Assembly (NCBI GenBank): GCA_920105625.2
Contig: OV050030.1
Coordinates: 30,994,516-31,058,515, forward strand
DNA length: 64,000 nucleotides
Source of the DNA: Clusia tigrina
Lineage: Eukaryota > Arthropoda > Insecta > Diptera > Clusiidae
Direction of reading: 5' to 3'
The position numbers and the translations under genes were made by a program. Below the pieces are notes generated by a model. It searched no databases. It worked only from the letters and a program-made list of their open reading frames with translations, and was not told the DNA's origin. This document shows, one piece after another, positions 10,653-22,829 of the stretch; position 1 is the stretch's first letter, and the number at the start of each line of letters is the position of its first letter.

Positions 10653-11262
10653 TCATGGATCACCAACACATGGTTTAAAACCAATGCTCCTTAGCACACT
10701 ATCCAACTTGGTGTTCCATTCTCTGCCGGATTGCTTCAATCCATACAATGCATTATTAAGTCGTAGCACTTTATTTGGTTCAACTTTTTTATCGAAACAT
10801 TTTGGCTGTCGCATATATATTTCATCGTGTAAATGACTATTGAAGTACGCCGTATTGACATCAATTTGATGGAGATACATTTCCCATCCTACAGCTAACG
10901 GTAATAAAACCCTTATAGTTGAATACCTCACTACCTGTGAATAAGTTGCATTATAATCAATTCCGTACCGTTGAGAGCAACCATAAATATTAACCCCACT
11001 TCAATTGAACAAACCATTTCAAAATATTGCAATGTTTATCATAATTGCAACAAATTTATGGTATAATTCCTCTTCAAACGCATATGCTGTTTATTTAATG
11101 AGTCCCTTGCCAACGTATTCGGGTGAAGTTCCAGTTTATGTAGGTAACGTCTGCAGCATTTACTTATTTCTTCTCTCACCATGGGTACCTCTAGATCTGT
11201 GTGAATATTATCGCTTTTTATGTTCCAGCACAAAATTATTCTAAAACTCAAAAAATTGTATA
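10653..11262 (-). mobile_element. Copia RT fragment (unit A)
   Basis: On the minus strand 'LHQIDVNTAYFNS' and 'ALYGLKQSGREWN' are signature Ty1/copia reverse transcriptase sequences (10653-10931). They are preceded by 'YGIDYNATYSQVV' in another frame and by 'HMRLKRNYTINLL' at 11040-11100. It is a short internal fragment without LTRs. Its end abuts the LOA-like element, so the last codons of that element's open frame are really antisense copia. Confidence 0.85.
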
Positions 11263-11269
11263 ACAAAGC

Positions 11270-12000
11270 ACAAAATCTGAAATATCAAGCGATCTGCTTG
11301 CTTTAATGTAGAAATTCTAGTGTCTCAGTCCTGGTGTTGCGGATGCAATTTTTTGGGCATGGTACCGATAAGTTTTCGTCTAAACAATTTTCTCTTCAAC
11401 TTGAAAGTTTTCGTTACCCATCTCTCAGAACGTTTGCTGATATCATAATGTGTCGTAAAATGCGTCATACTCAAAAAGAAACACAAAATTATTCAACTTA
11501 TATAAAATATTGATTTGTACTTCATCGGGGAAATTTGAAAAAAATATTTACCTACGCTAAAACTGAACAAACAGAACTCAAATTACCAACTCAATATCTG
11601 ATAGAAGCAAAATAAACCCGCAAGAGACGCTAATCAAAACTTGAAATAGAGAACTGAAACTCTTCGAAGAGAGTATAGTGTCAATAATAAAGTTTCCCCA
11701 GAAAATGGGTTGGTTGTAGAGTGCCACTTTGAATCTTCAAACTAACTTTCAATAGTGGAGAAAAAAGACATTTATTTGTGGTAAAATTATTAGTCTCCCG
11801 ATCGCAAGAGACTCTGGCGACTCGACAAGTTCATAGACAATTATTAAGAAAATGTGCGTCAGAAACAGAACAAACATAGAATTATGATATATTGAAACAC
11901 CGAACACGCTCGCACATGCCTTTTTGACGTTGACAATAAGATTTTTGTTGTTTTCAATCTTCATTTACTTTCCTCTTCTTCGACAATCAGCAATTCATAT
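11270..12000 (-). repeat. Inverted old unit fragment, copy 1 (unit A)
   Basis: The reverse complement resembles the unit DNA at 1895-3100 and, even better in parts, the older units at 55780-56040 and 63380-63650 (for example 'gatatcagcaaacgttctga' reversed near 11440). The upstream block lies reversed at 11725-11940. It therefore represents an ancient unit in opposite orientation, now enclosed in unit A. Reverse frames such as 11749-11964 have no recognisable product. Confidence 0.6.
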
Positions 12001-13510
12001 TAACTATAGTAGATTCAATTTAACTATAGTATAGTCAACAGGATTCCAATATAACCCCTCATAGTCACCTCTGAATTTAAATGTGACACTTTTGTATCTC
12101 GCGATGCTCAATGGGCATGCTCTTGAATAACTCTGGGCAATTACTGGCGCACTTACGCATTTAGAAGTTGCCACTATTCAACAATTTGATGGTTTGACAT
12201 TGGATATCCTTTGCCGCCTCCACCGAATCAGCGCCTGACAATATGTCGTCAATATACATTTGCTGTTTTGAATAATATGCTACCTCATCAATCGCCACTT
12301 ACTGCATTATTCGAAGTACGGGGAAGAGCGCTGAAATTGTTTCGAACATCACCGTCGTACAAATGTAGTGTTCTACCTGACCAACATGCTCATTACACCA
12401 TAAAATGCGCTGAAAGTTTGCATCTTATTCATGGACGTCTATGCACCTATACATCTCTGTACTGAAGAAGCCCAGACGACTGCTCGTAAATACGGGATAT
12501 AGCCCTTTTCACGACTTTTTGGAGTGTATGGAGTTGAACACTCCATATTTCTGCTGGTTGTTGTGCTTTTTCTGTGAACTATCTTTGAATTTTTTCGGGG
12601 CTCAGTGTTAGAAAATTTTTCAATTGACGGCGAGGCAATTTAATTATCGAACCCATATTTTCAGCCCACAAATATGTTCAAAATGCACATTGGTCCCAAA
12701 TTTGATCATCATAACGCTAAGAAGAGGTTTAGATTGGGTTTATTTGTGTGTTTGGAGTGTAGAGTTCCACTTCGATTCTTCAAACTAACTTTCAATAGAG
12801 GAGAACAAGACATTTATTTGGAGTAAAATTATTAGTCTCCCGATCGCAATAGAATCTGGCGAATCGACAAGTTCAAAGACAATTATTAAGAAAATGTGCG
12901 TCAGAAACACAACAAACATAGAATTATGATAGATTGAAACACCGAACACGCTCGCTCGGGCCTTTTTGACGCTGACAATAAGATTTTTGTTTATTTTCAA
13001 TCTTCATTTACTTTCCTCTTCTTCGACATTCAGCAATTCATATTTACTATAGTAGATTCAATTTAACTATAGTATAGTCAACAGGGTTCCAATATATCCC
13101 CTCATAGTCACCTCTAAATTTAAATGTGACACTTTTTTATCTCGCGATGCTCCATGGCTATGTTCTTTACAAACTCTGGGCAATTGCTGGCCCACTTACG
13201 CATTTAGAAATTACCACGATTCAACATGTATAGTTTGACATTGAATATCCTTTGCCGCCTCCACCGAATCAGCGCCTGACAATATGTCGTCAAAATATAT
13301 TTGCTGTTTTATAACCTTCACTGCTAGTGGATATTATGCTGCCTCATCAATCGCCACTTGCTGCATTATTCGAAGTACGGGGAAGAGCGCTGAAATTGTT
13401 TCGAACATCGCCGTCGTACAAATGTAGTGTTCTACCTGACCAACATGCTCATTACACCACAAAATGCGCTGAAAGTTTGCATCTTATTCATGGACGTCTA
13501 TGCACCTATA
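11700..13510. repeat. Internal direct repeat of about 1.04 kb (unit A)
   Basis: 11700-12470 recurs at 12736-13510 in the same orientation. Each copy has the reversed upstream block, the 'atttaactatagtatagtcaa' segment and a piece of BEL/Pao reverse transcriptase. The first copy continues into unrelated sequence after 12470, the second into more BEL/Pao sequence. Confidence 0.85.
12215..12470 (-). mobile_element. BEL/Pao RT fragment, first copy (unit A)
   Basis: Minus-strand reading gives 'MYRCIDVHE' followed by 'FQRILW' and 'YICTTVMF', the reverse-transcriptase palm of BEL/Pao elements, interrupted by stops. It duplicates part of the longer fragment at 13240-13930. The plus-strand frame here is its shadow. 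Confidence 0.7.
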
Positions 13511-13930
13511 CATCTCTTCCAAGTTGGCCAGGAATACATATTTTAGTATTCGCCAATTAATAAGTGTTGCTTTTATGTCTGTATGTAGTTTGGGCCCACT
13601 GCCAGGATGTCATTTAGGTATTTTCCATTGCAGGTATGCATAGATCCATCAATGGGGCACTCCGATCGATGTTTCTTTTTGCGTTAGTCTCTTCATTTGT
13701 CCCAATTTCAGATATTCGAGTATACTGTGGTTATACAAAGTCTTCAAATCAGAGTTTGCCGATAAACACCTCTGTGACTGCTGAAGTCTTTTCAATGCAG
13801 GCTCGTAGGAGTACCGAATGCACAACTTTGAGTCCACGCGCGACAATAATGGCAACCTCACAACGTATTTACCATTATCCGAACGACGGTGCGAGGACTT
13901 GTAATATTGTTCGCACCTCGTAGAGCTCAT
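13240..13930 (-). mobile_element. BEL/Pao RT fragment, longer copy (unit A)
   Basis: From right to left on the minus strand: 'NGKYVVRLPL' (start of the Pao RT region, 13649-13930), 'ECPIDGSMHTCNGKYLNDIL' and 'VGPNYIQT' (13570-13690), then 'RCIDVHE' and 'FQRILW' (13300-13500). The order is that of BEL/Pao polyproteins; no protease or integrase remains. Unit B lacks 46 bp of it around 13810. Confidence 0.75.
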
Positions 13931-14094
13931 TAGATTGTTTATATTTATTTGAAGGTGTTATACACCGTGACTTGAAAGATCTATTGTGATGCCCCTATTT
14001 ATTCCAAAGCTCTATGGATCTTCTGTCAGTTTAATTTCCGACAGAAAATCATGTACTTTGGAGGAATCAATCTTGCTAATATCTAAGATATATT

Positions 14095-15290
14095 TAAAAA
14101 AAAAAACACCTGTATCTTTTGTGTACCGACGGTCCGCAGTCTGCGATCAGGAGCAGTAAAGTTTCGTCACTTTCTCCACAAAGTCGCCAGATGGCATCTG
14201 AAGATAGACCCAAGTTACTCATAAGATAGTTGAGCCAACTGTGACCGCTTAAAACGCCTATCATGATTCTCAATTTACTCCGAGGCATACAGCAGACATT
14301 TAAAGGTGTTGGATGATAGAAAACAGAAGGGTTCACGCACATTGCGCTGCGGGACCGCAGCTTTCTTTCCTATCAGCCTTCTCATTTCCCTCTTCTCTTA
14401 TGTAGAGATACTGTTATCCACAGATGTAGCTTGTTTACCCTCCCAGGGTGAGCTCAATTTTTTGACTGCTGCTTGACTGTCGGATAGTATCACGAAGTTT
14501 TTTCCTGTCTTTACTGTTTTTCCCCGATACTTCCTGTCCATATTAAACCGGGCTCCGCTTGAAAATTGCTTAGGAAGGAACCCATTGGTGCCTTGTAGTT
14601 GGTTCTAGGCCAAAATATTCCTGCCCCAGTTCCGTGGACAGACTTATTACCTTACTATTTTATTGGTTGCAGTTATACCTTTCCGTTCTTTTTTGCAACT
14701 GTATTTGTGTGTAAAATTGAATTTTCTTGGCATAAAGTCCTTGTGAGATTTTAGTATACCGTATTCTTCAGATGAATTGTTACCCCATATGTTTTGGATG
14801 TAATTTGATACCCTCGAGATCATTTCTTGTATTCTGCTAAGAGTTTCCTATCAGAGTCTTGTAATACTGGATGTAAGGGTGCTAGATATAGTATAACTTC
14901 CTGCTGCCATTGGGTAGGTGCGTAGAGCTCCAGTGATGATAAGACAAAGCTTTGTACTTTACTTAATTTCGTTATCTTAAGTCTGGATCTACTTGATCAG
15001 CCTACAGAACCATAGGTGATGATTGGTCTGACTATCATGATATATATTCAGCGAACAATTTTTGGGTTACATCCCCTAGATTTACCGGCAAGCCTTCTGC
15101 ATGTCATTGAGGAAGTTTTAGCCCTCTTGGTGGTTGCTGTTATATGAGCCCTCCACAATAACCTTTTGTTAAGGAGGCTTAATTTTTCTTTTTTGTGGCA
15201 AAGATGCATCTCTGCTACTTGGTGTTTGAAGAAGCTCCCTTGACAAAATTCTGTCAAGTTTCGTAGGGGGTTTATATTTCAGATTGGCTA
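14095..15290 (-). mobile_element. Non-LTR RT C-terminus and RNase H (unit A)
   Basis: Minus-strand order: 'LLNKRLLWRAHITATTKRA' and 'RLAGKSRGCNPKIVR' followed by 'MIVRPIITYGSV' (RT connection, 14990-15260), a broken middle, RNase H pieces around 'LSDSQAAVKKL' (14440-14560) and the C-terminal 'IGVLSGHSWLN' with 'CGES' (14140-14290). The RNase H is short by 22 bp compared with unit B. It is dead. The upstream RT core is not seen. Confidence 0.75.
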
Positions 15291-16197
15291 CTCTGCTGAG
15301 TGAAGAGCAACGTACTTGTATTATACTCAAGGGTATCGGAGCATTATGAGATTATATATTTTTAGGGGTTGATATTATCTTATCTAATTCTTCCATACTA
15401 AGATGTATACGAATAAACTGTGTACCTACTCTTAAAGTGTTGTGATCCGACCCAATTATTGGGTGGCGCCCTCTCTTGAGACAATGGGTCTACAAATTCC
15501 GAATGGATTTATTTCAGAGTAATTTTTAATTATTAGCGTCAGTGACTGTAACAAGAGAGAAACCAATTTTATGTTCAACTCGGAGTGATTGGAACACTCA
15601 ACTCTATATATATTATTTGATGCATACTATATAATTTTAAGCAGTTGTGTAAACAACCGTTTTCGATAGATTTTTATTCATTAAAACAAAATTCTGGAAA
15701 ACTGAAAAATAGGGACTGGGAAAAGTAAAAACGGAGCAGCTACCAAAGGGACATAGGTAAAGTAGGTAAATTCAAACTATTATACGAACCGGGTGAAAGA
15801 GGTTTAATTGTGAAAAAGATATGGACGCCGGTAGTCTATCGAAGAGTCTCTACATGAATTATACTACTAAGCAAATATGGCGAAAAGTCGCCTATAAAAC
15901 ACCAAAGTGATTTAATATGGTCCAATTTGTAACACTGATGACAATAACTACGGCAGTTTACGGTGGTGATAGTCATGCTGTTGGTCCAGGAAACTAAATA
16001 TAATATTTAGCTCCAATAGTGAAACAGTGCCGCACATTAGAAGCATTAGTTGCAAATTCAAATAAACAAAATTGTGCATGTAATTTCAGACTAATTTTGC
16101 TTGTTATTCAAAATACAAAATAGAGAAGACGAAAAGTGTCTGATAAAAATACCCGGAAAATTTAGTTAAATTCAACATTGCAGCGCCCAGGAAAGCT
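15291..16197. other. No gene recognised (unit A)
   Basis: AT-rich DNA without a supported frame or recognisable element. The counterpart in unit B is 31941-32845. Confidence 0.4.
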
Positions 16198-16440
16198 TCA
16201 CTCAGCAAATATGAAGTCATTTCTGTCATCTCTTTGGTCAATTTCATGAAGATGTCCTACGCAGGCGCATAGCTTGATGTGGGAACCACTTTTGCTGGTT
16301 ATAGTGTCGGTAGTAAGGGGGCCATATGCAATATATTCGGATGTTTCTTTTCTGAAATAATTCCAATCTCTGGGCTTTCGGCGCTGGCGTATTATATACA
16401 ATATTGAATGCCTTTTAGTCCTTTGATATTTTATACGCAA
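16198..16440 (-). CDS. Unrecognised 80-codon reverse ORF (unit A)
   Basis: Charged protein ending 'HEIDQRDDRNDFIFAE' and stop. No domain is recognised, and no splice sites or promoter are clear. In unit B (32846-33088) the frame stays open with about seven residue differences, which is many for such a young duplicate, so it may simply be unconstrained. It could be a C-terminal exon fragment or a chance frame. Confidence 0.25.
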   Translation of the reverse strand: MRIKYQRTKRHSILYIIRQRRKPRDWNYFRKETSEYIAYGPLTTDTITSKSGSHIKLCACVGHLHEIDQRDDRNDFIFAE

Positions 16441-17337
16441 AGTAAAAACTATGACAAGGATCTTGCACTTTAACTTAAAAAATCAGAAAAAACTAACTTG
16501 GGTAGTAAGTCACTTGGAAAAAGAGATTTAACGACGAAATTTTCTTTTTGAAGCAGCAGGTTGACATTATGAATGGAGTTGATCAGATAAGGAAATACCC
16601 GATTTTCATATAAGGACCTTTAAGGAATAAAATCAAAATAAATCTAGCTATGCTGATATTTATGACATGTGAATAAAAGGAATCTGTGATGTATAAATAT
16701 GTGCAGATTATTGCTACGACAACGCGCCCAATTAACCAAACTTCATTACTTGGACTCTGCTTTCGAGATGCATTGCACTTTGCACCACTTAACGGCAATC
16801 TCACTTGATTAAGTTTCCACAACGTAAAAGTTGGAAATTAAATAATAATCAAAACTAAATAAGTGAAATTAATAAATTACATTTTATTTGGATTGCGAAA
16901 GAGCCAGGATTTGAGCGGATATTTGCATTCGATCTTATATGAGTATAAATCGGTGGATTAACTGCGAATCAATAGGAGTATAGTTTAGAACTTTCTGATT
17001 GCAAATACAAGTAAATACCTCAAATGTTCTGTCACTATTCATGAATAATATGAAGTAATTCCGATCCAATATCGTCTTTGCATAGTATCAAACGGAATCT
17101 GATATAAAGCGTCTTTATACATTTATACAAGTATTGTAGAGACCTGTTAAGGAGCAAAACGACAATATAACTACTACTTTTTCGCTTCTGTAAACATGTT
17201 GTTAAACAATTGAGACACAGACTCCGCTGCTGTAAAACTTTGCACGGTTTGGTCGAGGAGGCATTTTTGCCCCTTGGGCTTGCAATAACAAAATTTAGCT
17301 GGTTAAAATGTTTTTGTTGAATTTTTCTTATTAGAAA

Positions 17338-18336
17338 ACGAGTAAAGAAGTCTGAAGTCGGGTTAGACCGACTACGAAATACCCTTTACCTTTCCTTGTG
17401 CGTGCGGGTTCAACAATGGGGATGTTTTCTTCATAAATCATCCTTAGGAGCATATCTACGGAAATTTTCGGTAGGGTACCTTTAATTGATTATATCGACC
17501 CCATTTCCTGTGTATGGCTTTGTAGTGACAATATAACCACTAACATAAAATTTCGTCCAAAAATATTGTATAGGTCGTAAGTTATAATAATATGTGAATA
17601 GTAGGCGTGGCTGTAGAAATAACACGCCCATTTTTTGTGTGGGGTTTAATGTTAGTACCCGCAACCATCCTGTGAAATTTCGTTGATAAATATTTAATAG
17701 GAACACTGTAATGATTTTTGGCTATTTGTGGGCGTGGCAGTTCTATTATGATCTCCATATTCTGCACACACAATATTATGGACCCCATGTATATTTCTGC
17801 AAATTTTTATTCCGTTGGCATCAATACGAGCATAGGTAGGCTAATTTTAAATCTCTGCCAGATCTTAAGTTATTAATATTTGTTAACAGTGGGCGTGGCA
17901 GTTAATATATACCGCCCACTTTTTGCACAGTCTTTAGTAGGACCCACATCTCCATATCTGCCAAATAATATCACGTTTCCGTCAATTGGACCGAAGTTAT
18001 AGTCATTCTAAAACAGGTGAAAAAAGTTCCTTATATGGGAGGTAGGCGTGGTCCAAATCGGCCCATATAGCAATCTGGTTCTGTATCTTTGTCCAGACTA
18101 TACTTTTGCAAAATTTCATTAAGATAGCTCTAACGGTATAGAAAAAAAGTGTCCACAGACGGACAGACGGACAGACGGACGGACAAAATAAAAATTGCTT
18201 AGAAAGTGATTCTGATCATATCTGTATATATATATATATGTCCATACCTACCACGCCTCCTTCTCGAAATTGCAACCCCTCTCAAAAGTGCAAAGTTAGT
18301 ATACCCTATTTACCATTTTTAAAGGTAAAGGGTATA
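17338..18336. mobile_element. 1-kb non-autonomous repeat, copy B1
   Basis: Counterpart of the element at 836-1836 in unit B, with the same ends, the same subterminal inverted repeat and the same internal 'gacggaca' run. The small (TA)n tract inside is slightly shorter. It was copied with the unit rather than inserted independently. Confidence 0.75.
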
Positions 18337-19327
18337 ATTACAAAAACCTTCTGAATTCTGAATCATTGGTAGAAACATTATTTTCAACGTCAAAAAGACA
18401 CGAGCGAGCGTTTCAGTTGTGTCTATATACCCACCAAATATATCCCACTCTTCCGTGTTTATTCTGTTTCTGACGCACATTTCTTTAATAATTGTCTCTG
18501 AATTTGTCTCTACTCAAGCAACTTGCGATAGTTAGTCCCGCTATTAAAAGTTAGTTTGAAGAATCGTGTTGTCACTCTACAGTCATTTGCAGAAATTGGA
18601 GAGAACACGCCTATCTCCCTAATGAGCAATCCTCGAGAAGTAACCCAAAATAACCCCCCTCTAATCTTCCGTTAATTTGGCAGTAAGATGTGATTATATC
18701 GTTGTTTGTGTGCTAAAAAAATTAGATTAAAATTAAACTGCCCCGCCCACATTTTGCAAATATGCGTAGCTGGGACCACAATATTTTCCAACGATAGTTT
18801 CCATAAAGAATAATGGAAATAATAAAAGAAAAGGTTAACTACCTTTCCCCTCGCTCTTGGAAAGATAAGTATATTTAGAAATCTATACACAATTGAAGAG
18901 AAAAATTTACCCTAATGCTGTGGGCGTATTCAGTCAACTCTAAAATCCACTGCCATGGCTACCTTCATTAAGAATTTTGAATTATGATCAAAATGGTCTT
19001 AAAAGGGAATATATTTCGTATTTCCAAGTAGTTATCTGGATGTAATATCATCATCGTTCGACTCTCTTGCTTAATTTCTAAGAGCTGTTTCAGTACACTG
19101 TGTTAGTGAATAGGGTATCTCGCTGTCTATACTACCCCAACAATATTTATTGTTTCTGCTGTCATTTTCCTTTCTCTGTGAAGATTCTTTCATTATTAGA
19201 GTATTCATTCTCTATGTGTGCTTTTTTCTATTGTATATTTTGTAGTTACTTTGAGATCTGTTTCTTCAGTTCTAACTGAGGCAATAATTTTTTTTTCAAA
19301 TTTCATCACGTAAGTACATATAACCAA

Positions 19328-19328
<1 letters not shown>

Positions 19329-19367
<39 letters not shown>
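19329..19367. repeat. (TA)n microsatellite, unit B
   Basis: Same locus as 2829-2880, shorter by about 14 bp. This is one of the few length differences between the two units. Confidence 0.9.
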
Positions 19368-19368
<1 letters not shown>

Positions 19369-19719
19369 GAGTATACATATACATATATATACGAGTATAC
19401 ATATACTACTTGAATAATTGTTGGTGTATCTTTGGTGATGTTGCCTTATACCAGAAGTAATGATGTCAGCCCCCGTTCTGGATAATGAGTAACAAAGACG
19501 TTCGATTCGAAGCGGCTGTTTAGACGCAAATTATTGAGACCATGACCAGGGCTTTTAATCCACATCCCCAGGACTAGTAGACTAAGATTCCTACATTGAA
19601 GTTCTATGTGAGATATTCTGCGGAGTAATAACAATTTCCAAGTTATTACAATAATTTTATACGATTTTGAATTTATATTTCACAAAAGTTTTTGACAAAG
19701 TTGTTGATATTGAAAACTG

Positions 19720-20250
19720 CTGATCATGAGAACTGCTCATTACTAGCTTCTTTAGCTTCAACTGCCTTGGTTCTCTCGTTGCTCTGAATTCCGATATGTC
19801 CGGATGGCCACACAATGCTTTTATCACCGTACACTTTTATGTTCGTTTGATCTGGAAAAACTTTGGGATTGAAAGGGTAATAATAGGGAAGTGATTGCAG
19901 TTGTACGGTTGATTTGGTGACTAAGTTGGCAGAGGATATGATAATGTCGGGGTGGGAAAATGCTTTATGGATTGAAAAGTGGGAGGGCGAGCCATCATTT
20001 GTGACATTGAGCTTCTTGGTAGGATGATATCGTAATTTATATTGTCGATTTTGTTGACGGAGGCAAAATCCCGAAGACTCCAAGTATTGAAGTATTCTAA
20101 GAATAGGTATGGAAACACTGTAAAGATGTGAATTAAGTCTTCATTGTGGAAATTTTGATAGGGTGGAATATAGAATGTAACAACCGTTGTCTACTTCTAC
20201 AGCTAGAAACAGAATGTTGGAGTTAATCGGGATTTGTTTCTGATTCAATG
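19720..20250 (-). mobile_element. Decayed non-LTR retrotransposon: endonuclease joined to RNase H (unit B)
   Basis: Counterpart of 3236-3745. Here 119 codons (19724-20083) stay open from the endonuclease 'NDGSPSHFS' motif to the RNase H 'WPSGHIGI.SNER' end. The reverse transcriptase is missing as in the other copies. This is not a functional gene; the open frame reflects recency of the copy. Confidence 0.65.
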
Positions 20251-20749
20251 CTTTTTTACCAAAGGGATAACACCTTGCTATCAAGCGGTGTTCTGTGGGT
20301 TATAGTGAAATTAGCTTCACGTATTGGATAAGTTAATTTACAACCCGGAATATTAGTCTCTGTAGTAGAGCATTTATCCATGTTACCAACTAAGAAAAAG
20401 ATAATAACTAAGACCGTTGTAATTAAATAAAACCGATTGCAACAAGTATTAGTCGATGACCACATATAATTTATAAGTGTTTATAAATATATGCTCCATC
20501 ATGTAATTTCCGCTGCAACACTCTAACAAAGAACACCATTGCTCCACTTTCACACTTTTTTTCGTACAAAAACCGCATCAAAATATGGTTGCAAATTTCT
20601 TATTTCATTTAAGTTAATTTACAATCCCTATATTTATAAAAATGGATTGTAATTTGTAACTTGAGATCGGTTGGACCAATTTTAATAAAAAATATGGCAT
20701 TTGAAGGATAATTTATCTAATATTGACCATGAAATTTTCAAAATCGGTT

Positions 20750-21962
20750 CATAAACACAGATGCAAAAAAGGATCGTAACAACAACAACATAAAAATTAG
20801 GGCAAAGTTTTTCGTTTCGATTATAGACCGAAAGCATAGAAAGCACACATGTTCATACCGAATTCGAAACGAACAACTAAATTGTGATTTTTATTTAAAC
20901 GGAGAATGCATTACAATTAGCAAATAGACCGCCATCTCCAACATTGACCAGTTTCTTGAAATGTGTCAGAATGACGATTTCGCCCGAACGCTGATTTACT
21001 CCTAAATGCAAAGATATTATACTTGGAATTTATTGTCAAAGAGGTTTCAACGACGGAAACAAGGAAATCCAGTTCCAGGTTACCCACATATAATTTTCAT
21101 CGATGCATTAGGTCGTATTCACGCAGTCCATTTGTTTCTATTTGCATTTGCCACATTCGTGGTCCAACATCATTCTAACATCTACGAACTGTAAATGGTG
21201 AATTGTGTGTCAACGTTTGGGATTGCTAGAGGATTACACTCATTAGGATTACACCCTCCAAGATGCTGTGATTTCATCAATTGACCATAAAATACGAACG
21301 TTATTTTCAATAATTATCTCAGCATTCTTTCCGTTGAAACCGATTGATTTGTGGACCAAAAACCAAACGGTTCCGCTGCTCAATTCACAACAAAAATATG
21401 CGTACGAATCTCTCGTGAAAGTTGTGAGCGATGCAAATGGAGGGATGTTCTTATTGGTTGCCCCCGATGATTCTCTTAGCAGGTGATTTTCGCCAAACAT
21501 TGACAATGACTCCACGGCCAACAGCAGCCGATGGACTTAATGCATGTTTGAAATTGTCTGTTTTGTGGCAACACATGAAGACACTCAAATGAACATGCGT
21601 GTCAAGTTGCAGTTCGACCAATCTGGTTAAGTATTTTCAAAACAATTGCTGGAGATTGGTAATGGCGAAATCCCCGCTGACATTTCGACTGGCTCTATTA
21701 TATGCCCCGTCGATTTTTGCCAGGTCACCGATTTAAAAACCGATATCATCCGAGAGATGTTCCCAAACATTTCTTAAAATTACAAAATCATGTTTAATTA
21801 GGCGAACGTGCTATATTGGCTGCGAAAAAAAATGATGTCAACGAATTGAATTTCAATATTCGAAGTGAAATTGCTGGAGAATTGACGACGTACAAATCAA
21901 TGGATTCCGTTACTAGACAAGATGATGTCGTCAACTATCCAAAATAATTTTCAAAACTTTAT
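20750..21962 (+). mobile_element. Helitron Rep/helicase relic (unit B)
   Basis: Copy of 4245-5460 with the same breaks. There are a few substitutions, for example around 21440-21490 where a frame closes earlier than in A. It shows no independent activity. Confidence 0.75.
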
Positions 21963-22265
21963 GCGCCAAAATAAATATATTTTATTCAACAAGAAGCAGT
22001 GTTTATTTTAGATATTGGAAAAAGCATCGTCTCCATCTAGTGGGAGACAAAATGTGACGAAGGTACCTAGACCTCTTGGAAGGAAACTACCATATAATAA
22101 CTGCTTTTCTGCTTTTGTGAACATTTTGTTCAACATTTGAATCCAAATCTGCGCCTGTAAAACTTTATAGACCGTATCCAGACACTTTTTTGTGTTCTCG
22201 GGCTTTCAGTAATAAAATGTTCATTATTAATTAATAGTTTTTGTTGAACCTCTCTTATTAAAAAA

Positions 22266-22827
22266 ACGAGTAAAGAAGTCTGAAGTCGGGTTAGACCGAC
22301 TACGAAATACCCTTTACCTTTTCTTGTGCGTGCGAGTTCCACAATGGGGATGTTTTCTTCATAAATCATCATTAGGAGCGCATTTACGGTAATTTTTGGT
22401 AGGGTACCTTGAAATGATTATATCGACCCCATTTCTTGTATATGGCTTTATAGTGTCCATATACGTACTAATATATAATTTCGTCCAAAAATATTGTATA
22501 GGTCGTAAGTTATAATAATATGTGAATAGTGGGCGTGGCTGTAGAAATAACACGCCCATTTTTTGTGTGGTGTTTAATGTTAGTACCCGCAACCATCCTG
22601 TGAAATTTCGTTGATAAATATTTAATAGGAACACTGTAATGATTTTTGGCTAATTGTGGGCGTGGCAGTTCTATTATGATCTCCATATTCTGCACACACA
22701 ATATTATGGACCCCATGTATATTTCTGCAAATTTTTATTCCGCTGGCATCAATACGAGCATAGATAGGCTAATTTTTATTTTAGACCCGAAAGTTCCCTA
22801 TGTCAAAAGATAGCTTTGTAATGTCCA
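22266..22827. mobile_element. Partial 1-kb-repeat relative, copy B2
   Basis: Unit B counterpart of 5761-6322, practically identical, again directly followed by the mariner. Same interpretation. Confidence 0.7.
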
Positions 22828-22829
22828 TA

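Larger units (their letters stand above)
1..16502. repeat. Tandem segmental unit A
   Basis: The whole stretch recurs at 16503-33150 in the same orientation, starting with the same bases after 'cttggg'. The two copies look nearly identical by eye, differing by scattered substitutions and a few indels: B has 188 bp more in the LOA-like element, 22 bp more in the reverse RNase H, 2 bp more in the RT and 18 bp more in the non-LTR relic, while A has 46 bp more near 13.8 kb and a longer (TA)n tract. All embedded elements are shared, so they were present before the duplication. The left edge of this copy is cut by the window, so its true start is unknown. Confidence 0.95.

Noticed and set aside
12211..12465. 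Plus-strand frame starting 'MPPPPNQRL', repeated in both units
   Set aside because: It is antisense to BEL/Pao reverse transcriptase sequence; its repetition follows from the duplication.
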